From JAQVQN01 sp964428885 (GTDB lineage: Bacteria; Verrucomicrobiota; Kiritimatiellia; RFP12; UBA1067), in assembly GCA_964428885.1 (NCBI GenBank), contig CAYRZP010000042.1, positions 1-16,455 of the forward strand: a stretch of 16,455 nt of DNA. The letters run 5' to 3'. The notes below the pieces were generated by a model. That model ran no database searches. It was not told where the DNA came from and was given only the letters and a program-made list of their open reading frames with translations. Of the stretch, positions 8,142 to 13,749 are shown piece by piece. The translations under genes were made by a program, and so were the position numbers. The stretch's first letter is position 1; every line of letters starts with the position of its first letter.

Positions 8142-9332
8142 ATGACAGAGCACCAAACGATATATCTGGACAACAATGCCACCACCCGCGTGGCGCCCGA
8201 GGTGCTGGAAGCGATGACGCCGTTCCTGACCGACCTTTACGGCAACCCCTCCAGCATGCACGCTTTTGGCGGACAGGTCGCCAGGCACTTGCAGGAGGCC
8301 CGCGAGAAGGTCGCCGCCTTCATCAACGCCGAACCTTCCGAGATAATTTTCACGAGCTGCGGCACCGAGAGCGACAACATGGCCATCCACGGCAGCGCGG
8401 AAGTTCTGGGCGCGCAGGCCAGCGTCATAACTTCGCGCGTGGAGCACCCCGCCGTGCTCGGGCCCTGCCGGCGCCTGCGCGACATGGGCATGCGCGTGAC
8501 CGAGCTGCCGGTCGACCGCCATGGCCGGCTCGACTTGGACGCATACCGCGAGGCGCTCAAAGGCAACTCCCCGGCGATCGTCAGCATCATGTGGGCAAAC
8601 AACGAGACCGGCGTGGTCTTCCCTATGCAGAAAATCGCGGAGATGGCCAAGGAGGCCGGCGCCGTCATTCACACGGACGCGGTGCAGGTAGCCGGGAAAA
8701 TACCTGTCGACGTCAAGAAGCTGCCGGTTGACATGCTTTCTATATCCGGCCACAAGCTGCACGCGCCCAAAGGCGTGGGCGTCTTCTACCTGCGCCGCGG
8801 CACGCGCCTCAAGACCTTCTTGCTCGGCGGCCACCAGGAGCACGGCCGGCGCGGCGGCACCGAGAACGTGCCCTACATCGTGGGCCTGGGGCGGGCTGTC
8901 GAGCTGGCCGCGCGCGGCATGGCGGAGGAACAGCGCCACCTGACCCGCCTGCGCGACAAGCTGGAAAACGGATTGCTGGCGGCATGCCCCGACGCGAGCG
9001 TCAACGGCGACCGCGCGGCGCGCCTGCCCAACACCTCGAACATGAGCTTCGAGTACATCGAGGGCGAGGCGATCCTCTATCATCTCAGCGACCTTGGCAT
9101 CTGCGCCTCGACCGGCTCCGCCTGCGCGGCCGGCTCGCTGGAGCCGTCGCACGTGATCCGAGCAATGGGCGTGCCCTTCACCGCAGTGCACGGCTCGGTG
9201 CGCTTCTCGCTCAGCCGCTACAACACCGAGGCCGACATCGATTACGTGCTGGAGCACATGCCGCGCATCGTCAGAAGACTGCGCGACCTCTCGCCCTTCG
9301 GCAAGGGCGACGCGCTGCCGGTTGAATTGTAG
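8142..9332 (+). CDS. Cysteine desulfurase (NifS/IscS class I)
   Basis: PLP enzyme that converts cysteine to alanine and an enzyme-bound persulfide, supplying sulfur for Fe-S clusters and tRNA thiolation. The 396-residue product has the PLP lysine in SGHKLHAPKG (Lys205), HTDAVQ (about 177-182), the N-terminal YLDNNATT motif, and the persulfide-carrying cysteine Cys328 in ASTGSACAAG within the long flexible loop, so it belongs to class I. The start MTEHQTIYLD at 8142 is chosen because this N-terminus matches the family. Upstream in-frame codons only read through the antisense of the tRNA. No iscU, nifU or iscR neighbour is visible, so I cannot choose between nifS and iscS. The gene is divergent from the tRNA-ppdK block and driven by its own promoter. 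Confidence 0.93.
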   Translation: MTEHQTIYLDNNATTRVAPEVLEAMTPFLTDLYGNPSSMHAFGGQVARHLQEAREKVAAFINAEPSEIIFTSCGTESDNMAIHGSAEVLGAQASVITSRVEHPAVLGPCRRLRDMGMRVTELPVDRHGRLDLDAYREALKGNSPAIVSIMWANNETGVVFPMQKIAEMAKEAGAVIHTDAVQVAGKIPVDVKKLPVDMLSISGHKLHAPKGVGVFYLRRGTRLKTFLLGGHQEHGRRGGTENVPYIVGLGRAVELAARGMAEEQRHLTRLRDKLENGLLAACPDASVNGDRAARLPNTSNMSFEYIEGEAILYHLSDLGICASTGSACAAGSLEPSHVIRAMGVPFTAVHGSVRFSLSRYNTEADIDYVLEHMPRIVRRLRDLSPFGKGDALPVEL

Positions 9333-9366
9333 AACGCCGAACGCAGAACGTCCAACTCTCAACGCT
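9332..9366. repeat. Degenerate heptad repeat remnant
   Basis: Five consecutive 7-nt units (GAACGCC, GAACGCA, GAACGTC, CAACTCT, CAACGCT) begin at the cysteine desulfurase stop codon. The later units match the TCAACGN heptads of the R repeats at 11.9-16.0 kb once phase is allowed for, so this may be an eroded or seed copy of that array. Confidence 0.5.
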
Positions 9367-9369
9367 ATT

Positions 9370-9446
9370 GGGAGGGACGAGCGTCTGCTCGTCCGTGCGC
9401 ACCGGACATCGCCGCACACACGGGCAAGCAGACGCTTGCCCCTCCC
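9370..9446. repeat. Composite inverted repeat between convergent genes
   Basis: GGGAGGGACGAGCGTCTGC (9370-9388) pairs with the reverse complement of 9428-9446 at 17 of 19 positions. Each arm can also fold alone: ACGAGC-GTCT-GCTCGT at 9377-9392 and GGGCAAGC-AGAC-GCTTGCCC at 9422-9441. The element can therefore form one large cruciform or two small hairpins. It lies between the convergent cysteine desulfurase and metallo-hydrolase genes, where it could terminate transcription from both sides, although no T-tract follows. REP/BIME-like identity is inferred from structure. Confidence 0.7.
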
Positions 9447-9475
9447 GCGCATGGACGACCGCAGTGCCGGTAGGT

Positions 9476-9492
9476 ACGGATCGCCGATCCGT
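9476..9492. repeat. Short hairpin after metallo-hydrolase gene
   Basis: ACGGATC-GCC-GATCCGT is a perfect 7-bp stem with a 3-nt loop, 14 nt beyond the stop codon of the minus-strand gene that ends at 9507. It may be part of a terminator or another dispersed palindrome. There is no T-run on the minus strand. Confidence 0.5.
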
Positions 9493-9506
9493 CCGGATCC
9501 TTCAGC

Positions 9507-11648
9507 TTAGCGCCGTTTCAATACTGCTTTGATTTCCACGGCTTCGTGCAGGTTTTCCGCTGGGACGGCAAATGATTTCGCCAATCGTTCGGGCAACCAT
9601 GGCTGCCGCGCTTTTTCATTGCCACCTAATATTTTGATCGACGGGTCAGCGGCGACCACCGCCAAAACCTCCACCGCGAGTTTGGCGCACGCCAACGTGC
9701 GTCTGTCGATATTGCGGGCTGTCAGCGTCACCGGTTCGTACCCCTCGGCGGACACGTTGACGCTAAGGTTCGGTTCCGGCATCTTGCCTTCATAAAACAA
9801 CATGCGCGCCAGATAAAAGTAGTTGAAACTGCCGATGCCATCTTTGAACACCGCCCGCCCGTCTGCCCCCGTCCGTTCCGTGCGCTCAAAAGGCTTCCAG
9901 TTGTCAGAGATGTGCCCCATGCTCTGCTCTCGCTCAATCGAAGCCGATGAACCGAACGTCGCGGTCTGCCGCAACGTGACCTCTACGTTTGGAAGCGGCT
10001 TGCCGTCAGTGTCCAAAACCGTGACGGCCACGGTCACGCCACCCAAGGCCAACCTGTTTGTGACGAATGACTCAAAACGCTTGCCCAGCAGCATCAAGGC
10101 GCGCTCGGATTCAAAATGCGCCTTGCGCATGCTGGCGACCCAATTGAGCGTGCCGGGCGGGAGCGACGAGTAGAGATCGGACGGGAGTAGCGACTCAATT
10201 TCTGCCGGCAGCTTAAATCGCACTATCGGCGCCGATGCCGCGATGGCTTTATCCGCCGCCGCGTCCTGCGCATCCTCCGCAGCCTGCCGCGCCTGCTCCG
10301 CCTTGAGCAGGCGCGCGCGCGCCCCGTCTGGTGTCTCGCCCTGCAAAAACTGCGCCCAATAGCGCTCGTTGCCCGGTTTCTCCTCCTTGATCAGTTTGCC
10401 ATCGCCGGAAACCGTCGCGACGAACTGCGACTGCGGATTGAAAACCATGTAACGCGTCACGCCGTCACGGCCCGTCTTTTTGACGTAATGGAGTCGATAA
10501 CTGTTCGTGAAGTTGACGCTTTCCTCCGCCTCCTGCGGTTTTTCCGAACCCGGATAATACAGGTTTTTAACGGATTTAACCTGAGTCCCCTTTTCATCAA
10601 AGGCGTATTCCGTGATCTGCCACCATGTGCCGCTCTGGTCCGATTCCTTAAGATACCGGACTTTGCCTTTCGCGGCGCCCTCGCGGATCCTCTCTGTCTC
10701 GGTACGGTAGCCGTCGGAGCGCACATACATTTCGCGCCCGTTCGCCGCATTCGTATATGTGTAATCGACCGATATGAGGTGACAGGTGTTGGTGCCCTGC
10801 TGTTGATACAGATAACCGATGCCCGGATATGCGAGATGCATGCTGCCGACATACGAAATTTTGTTTGTGACAGCGAATTCCAAGACGCGCCTGCGCGTAG
10901 CCACAGCCTGGGCGGCATCGACATCATAGGTGACCGCGACCTCAGGATGCGGCACCTGAACCGGAGCGGCGTGTGTGATGTCGCCCCAGATCAGCAATTT
11001 CTTCTTTGTGCCCTCCACCAGATAAATCGTGTGCCCCGGCGTGTGGCCGCAGGCCGCAAACGCGACGATATTCCGCAGCAGCGGCGCGGGTTGCCCAGCT
11101 TCCAGATCCTGCGGGCGAAACAGGCGGAAGCTTCCGGCATACGCGTCCGCGATGAGCTGCGCTTCTGCACCCGCCGCTTTCCAGTAATCGAACTCTTGAC
11201 GGGGAATATACAATGTGGCGTTCGTGAAGACGGGCGCGCCGTTGCGCAGCAGACCTCCGATGTGGTCGCGGTGCATGTGCGTGATGAGCACCGCGTCGAT
11301 CTCGTCCGCCCGCACCCCGGCCGACTTCAGGTTGTCGTCCAGTTTCAATCCAAACCCCGTGTCCACCAGCATCCTTTTTCCGCCTGTGCGAACCAGAAAA
11401 GCGTTGATCGCATTCGGCACTTCACCTGCGGGCGCGTAACGCCGCAACATCTCGTCGGTCGCGCCGACCAGCGTTGCTTTGTCGATCAACTGCTGCCGCT
11501 CCGCGAGTGTCGTCACCGTCGTTTCGCCGAGATCGAACAGAAAAACGTCGGGAAGCGTATCCCCGACTGCCGAGCAAACGGCAAGCGACACGATGATTAT
11601 GGGCAAACACCTGCTAATATGTATCTCCTTTGTTTGCTGCAGCCCCAT
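9507..11648 (-). CDS. Secreted metallo-beta-lactamase-fold protein with C-terminal Ig-like domain
   Basis: A 713-residue multidomain protein of unknown substrate. Residues 14-30 (CLPIIIVSLAVCSAVG) form a signal-peptide-like hydrophobic segment. Residues about 35-290 are an MBL-fold hydrolase with the dinuclear zinc ligands visible: HMHRDH (His124, His126, Asp128, His129), His206 in CGHTPGH, Asp223 in IWGDITH and His271 in SMHLAYPG. After this come a Tyr-rich region (about 295-430), an Ala/Gln/Glu-rich probable coiled coil (445-475) and a carboxypeptidase-regulatory-like beta-sandwich (about 535-650: VAVTVLDTDGKPLPNVEVTLR, then TGADGRAVF and VSAEGYEP). MBL enzymes of this type normally end near residue 290, so the C-terminal half is an added module. 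The ATG at 11648 has no ribosome site. AAAGGAG at 11625-11631 sits 6 nt before an in-frame ATT at 11618, which may be the true start (703 residues). Confidence 0.8.
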   Translation of the reverse strand: MGLQQTKEIHISRCLPIIIVSLAVCSAVGDTLPDVFLFDLGETTVTTLAERQQLIDKATLVGATDEMLRRYAPAGEVPNAINAFLVRTGGKRMLVDTGFGLKLDDNLKSAGVRADEIDAVLITHMHRDHIGGLLRNGAPVFTNATLYIPRQEFDYWKAAGAEAQLIADAYAGSFRLFRPQDLEAGQPAPLLRNIVAFAACGHTPGHTIYLVEGTKKKLLIWGDITHAAPVQVPHPEVAVTYDVDAAQAVATRRRVLEFAVTNKISYVGSMHLAYPGIGYLYQQQGTNTCHLISVDYTYTNAANGREMYVRSDGYRTETERIREGAAKGKVRYLKESDQSGTWWQITEYAFDEKGTQVKSVKNLYYPGSEKPQEAEESVNFTNSYRLHYVKKTGRDGVTRYMVFNPQSQFVATVSGDGKLIKEEKPGNERYWAQFLQGETPDGARARLLKAEQARQAAEDAQDAAADKAIAASAPIVRFKLPAEIESLLPSDLYSSLPPGTLNWVASMRKAHFESERALMLLGKRFESFVTNRLALGGVTVAVTVLDTDGKPLPNVEVTLRQTATFGSSASIEREQSMGHISDNWKPFERTERTGADGRAVFKDGIGSFNYFYLARMLFYEGKMPEPNLSVNVSAEGYEPVTLTARNIDRRTLACAKLAVEVLAVVAADPSIKILGGNEKARQPWLPERLAKSFAVPAENLHEAVEIKAVLKRR

Positions 11649-11804
11649 AGTCGGGCAGAAAGATTGAAAACGCGCCGCTTTGCGTTGGTTCCTTGTCCCA
11701 AGACAAAGGCATGGAAACAACAACCAAACCAGCGGGGAATAGTTTCCGTGTTCTGCGTCAGATTTGCAACCTGATTCCACGGCCCGTTTTCGACGGGGTT
11801 CCTG

Positions 11805-11849
11805 TTGAAAAACGAAAACATTTCGCCTAAACTGAAACACCTCGATGAA
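11805..11849 (+). promoter_or_regulatory. Conserved leader sequence, copy 1
   Basis: This 45-nt stretch matches 12730-12774 without gaps at 34 of 45 positions, including TTGAAAAACG, CATTTCGC and TCGATGAA. It contains TTGAAA, a 17-nt spacer and TAAACT (11828-11833), a plausible promoter ending 11 nt before an ATG at 11845. That ATG opens a 55-codon frame (11845-12012) whose second half is translated repeat, so it is more likely a decayed gene start than a working gene. Bases 11649-11922 otherwise hold no convincing gene. Confidence 0.5.
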
Positions 11850-11879
11850 AATGAATGACATATGGTTTTCTTCGCTTCG

Positions 11880-11904
11880 GTACGGCGGGACGTCCCGGAC
11901 CGCC
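11880..11904. repeat. Palindromic repeat P, copy 1
   Basis: A 25-nt element starting GTACGGCGGGACGTCC. Its reverse complement matches 13515-13539 at 21 of 25 positions. The four differences fall as two paired changes inside a 5-bp stem, so pairing is kept. The stem is 5 bp with an 11-nt loop holding GGGACGTC. Confidence 0.65.
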
Positions 11905-11922
11905 GAGGCGCGTCCGATGAAG

Positions 11923-12136
11923 GAACGCTCAACTCTCAACGCTCAACGTTCAAGTGGGGAGGGAAGGAACGCTCAACGTTCAACGCTCAACGTTCAAGTG
12001 GGGAGAGAATGAACGCTCAACGTTCAACGCTCAACTCTCAACTCTCAACGTTCAAGTGGGGAGAGTTGCGAATGACTGCCAAATCCCACGGGGCCTACTT
12101 GAGAGTTGAACGTTGAACGTTGAGCGTTGAAAGTTA
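11923..12136. repeat. Inverted-heptad hairpin repeat R1
   Basis: The left part is three tandem blocks (starting at 11923, 11967 and 12011). Each opens with GAACGCTCAAC, continues in 7-nt steps (TCAACGT, TCAACGC, TCAACTC) and ends TTCAAGTGGGGAG. A core follows (AATGACTGCCAAATCCCAC at 12071-12089, then GGGGCCTACTTGAG). The right arm has heptads in the opposite orientation (GTTGAGA/GTTGAAC/GTTGAGC) and ends TGAGCGTTGAAAGTTA, a 16-nt end shared by all four R copies. The arms are complementary, and the core adds GTGGG/CCCAC pairing. R1 ends 18 nt before the first four-helix-bundle ATG. Confidence 0.85.
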
Positions 12137-12154
12137 TTAAGGATTGGATTGCTT

Positions 12155-12556
12155 ATGCCTGACCGAACATTCGACTTGGAAGAGCGGCTCTTGGAGTATG
12201 CGGCGCAGATCGTGCGGCTGGTCGAGAAACTGCCGAATACAAGAGCGGGCAACCACATCGCCGGTCAACTGCTCCGCTCCGGCACCTCTCCGTTGCCCAA
12301 CCACGGAGAGGCGGAAGGCGCGGAGTCTCGCGGAGATTTCATCCACAAGTTGGGAATCTGCCACAAAGAGTTGCGCGAGTCGCGCCGCTGGCTCAAGCTG
12401 ATCCGGCGCGTGCCGCTGCTGACCGACACCGCCGCATTGGATGTGGCACTGGACGAGACCGATGAACTCGTCCGCATCTTCGCCGCCAGTATCCGCACCG
12501 CACGCGCGAACGGCTGCCGGGAAGACGGCGAGCCTTATGCGACAGGAGAGAAATGA
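12155..12556 (+). CDS. Four-helix-bundle protein (S23/IVS-protein-like), copy 1
   Basis: A 133-residue, all-helical product. The family (TIGR02436-type four helix bundle, related to proteins encoded in 23S rRNA intervening sequences and to the Avd accessory protein of diversity-generating retroelements) is recognised from FDLEERLLEYAAQIVRLVEKLP, the central GQLLRSGTSPLPNHGEAEGAES and DFIHKLGICHKELRESRRWLKLI. Its biochemical role is unknown; members bind nucleic acid or partner proteins. The ATG at 12155 is preferred. A TTG at 12149 (adding two residues) has AAGGA at better spacing and cannot be excluded. The last codons GGA GAG AAA TGA lie in or at the edge of repeat R2, so the stop codon overlaps it. 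The coding sequence is identical to the copy at 15484. No reverse transcriptase or variable repeat is present, so a DGR role is not supported here. Confidence 0.85.
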   Translation: MPDRTFDLEERLLEYAAQIVRLVEKLPNTRAGNHIAGQLLRSGTSPLPNHGEAEGAESRGDFIHKLGICHKELRESRRWLKLIRRVPLLTDTAALDVALDETDELVRIFAASIRTARANGCREDGEPYATGEK

Positions 12557-12711
12557 ACGCTCAACGTTCAACGCTCAACTCTCAACTCTCAACGTTCAAG
12601 TGGGGAGAGTTGCGAATGACTGCCAAATCCCACGGGGCCTACTTGAGAGTTGAACGTTGAGCGTTGAGCGTTGAACGTTTTACCGGGTTTTTATCTGAGC
12701 GTTGAAAGTTA
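12555..12711. repeat. Inverted-heptad hairpin repeat R2
   Basis: One left block, identical in sequence to the third block of R1 (including GGGGAGAGTTGCGAATGACTGCC), followed by the core and the right heptad arm. The right arm is interrupted near 12680-12696 by about 17 nt (TTTACCGGGTTTTTATCT) before the shared end TGAGCGTTGAAAGTTA. It begins inside the stop codon of the upstream four-helix-bundle gene. Confidence 0.85.
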
Positions 12712-12729
12712 TCATATTCCGGCTTTCTC

Positions 12730-12774
12730 TTGAAAAACGTAAGCATTTCGCATATCGTATGACGCATCGATGAA
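12730..12774 (+). promoter_or_regulatory. Conserved leader sequence, copy 2
   Basis: TTGAAA (12730-12735), a 17-nt spacer and TATCGT (12753-12758) end 11 nt before the ATG at 12770. It is 76% identical, without gaps, to 11805-11849 and has the same distance to an ATG. There is no Shine-Dalgarno sequence, so translation would be near-leaderless. Function as a promoter is inferred from hexamers and conservation. Confidence 0.5.
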
Positions 12775-13612
12775 CGTGTCTGCCAAAAGTCCCGCTTCGT
12801 GTCCGTTTTGCGGCGCGCAGAACGCCGTGCGTTCCGGCCTTCGCAAAACGCGAACGGGCATTAAGCAGGTGTTCCGTTGCAAGACCTACTTTCGGCGCTT
12901 CTCGGGCGACAGCCCGACCGCCTGCCGCACGCCGCCGCACGTCATCCGCCGGGCGCTGGCGCTGGTGTGTCAAGATTACACCTATGACGAGGCACTCCAT
13001 TTCATCGCCGCCCACCTCCGCATCCGCGTCTCCAAAAGCGCCATCTCCAAATGGGTTGCAGACTTCAACCCGCCGTATCTCGCCATCCGCAAGATGAACG
13101 CCGGGCACAGGCCGATCGTCCGCGCCCATCTTTTCACCCACCGGGGTTTGAACTACAACTTCCAGGTGCACCAGCCCAAACTCCGTTTCTGCCGACGTGA
13201 GGGACTGACGCGTTACTTGGGCTGGGTCGCGGAACATCTGGACGCCGCCGCCTTCGAGCAGGGGCCGCGCTGCTCGCAACTCCGCCTCTCCCGCAACCCC
13301 GGTCTCTATCAAGCGAAGAACACGCCCCTCAACCGGCTGGCCGCCGACGCGCGCCGCTTGGCCGCCACCAACCGCGACCGACATCCCGCTCTTGAGGAAT
13401 ACTTCCACTGCTGCGTGCGCGAACACCGCAGCAGCTATCTTGATGAGGACGACGCCCGCCACCCCCATCACCGCCAGCCCAAGCGCTGGACCGCGCCGGA
13501 CGCCGGACGGTTTCGGGCGTCCGGGACGTCCGCCCGTACAGACACGCCGAGACCCGCAGCCGTATCACGCCCGGAAACGCAAGCCGGGACACGCCAAGGA
13601 AACACGCCATGA
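12770..13612 (+). pseudogene. Zinc-ribbon/HTH transposase-like protein, probably degenerate
   Basis: An open frame of 280 residues. Residues 11-45 resemble the N-terminal zinc ribbon of IS1/IS6-type transposases (CPFCG ... FRCKTYFRRF). Three cysteines are present (11, 14, 37), but the expected fourth at position 40 is Tyr (TAC rather than TGC). Residues 60-100 look like a helix-turn-helix (YDEALHFIAAHLRIRVSKSAISKWV). Residues 115-230 (NYNFQVHQPKLRF, GPRCSQLRL, EEYFHCCVREH) belong to no catalytic domain I can name, and no DDE triad is evident. From about residue 245 the frame runs through palindromic repeat P2 and short GC-rich repeats, so the tail is probably not native. It starts right after a conserved leader. 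It could be a DNA-binding regulator rather than a transposase. Confidence 0.5.
13515..13539. repeat. Palindromic repeat P, copy 2 (inverted)
   Basis: Inverted relative to copy 1 at 11880-11904. The stem here is GGGCG/CGCCC where copy 1 (read the same way) has GGCGG/CCGCC, so both differing base pairs are compensated. It lies inside the 3' part of the zinc-ribbon frame. Confidence 0.65.
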
Positions 13613-13632
13613 GCCGTATCACGCAAGGAAAC
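13558..13632. repeat. Three imperfect short tandem repeats
   Basis: AGCCGTATCACGC occurs at 13558-13570 and 13612-13624, with a diverged middle copy AGCCGGGACACGC at 13582-13594. Each is followed within 2-3 nt by GGAAAC. Spacing is 24 and 30 nt, both multiples of three. The unit spans the end of the zinc-ribbon frame and the gap before the AT-rich gene. Function is unknown. Confidence 0.5.
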
Positions 13633-13708
13633 CTCTTGATAAAGAACAGGTTATGTGTTCCTGTCCGATCAGCCATCTCACGCCTGTGGACACGGGCCAT
13701 CAAGTTAC

Positions 13709-13737
13709 AAAATAGAAAAGTTTATAAACTCTATTTT
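13709..13737. promoter_or_regulatory. AT-rich dyad upstream of PEP-CTERM gene
   Basis: AGTTTATAAACT (13719-13730) is a perfect 12-nt palindrome nested inside AAAATAG (13709-13715) and CTATTTT (13731-13737). It lies 12 nt before the ATG at 13750. It could be an operator or promoter region of the imported gene. There is no Shine-Dalgarno sequence between it and the ATG. Confidence 0.4.
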
Positions 13738-13749
13738 AGTGTATTTTTT

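Noticed and set aside
11649..11939. A longer N-terminus for the metallo-hydrolase gene (up to 97 more residues)
   Set aside because: The added residues show no signal peptide or domain, the extreme end overlaps repeat R1, and they would bury the hydrophobic signal segment internally.
12680..13471. A 263-codon minus-strand frame opposite the zinc-ribbon gene
   Set aside because: It lies antisense to a frame with recognisable zinc-ribbon and HTH motifs and shows no known domain; long antisense frames are common at this GC content.
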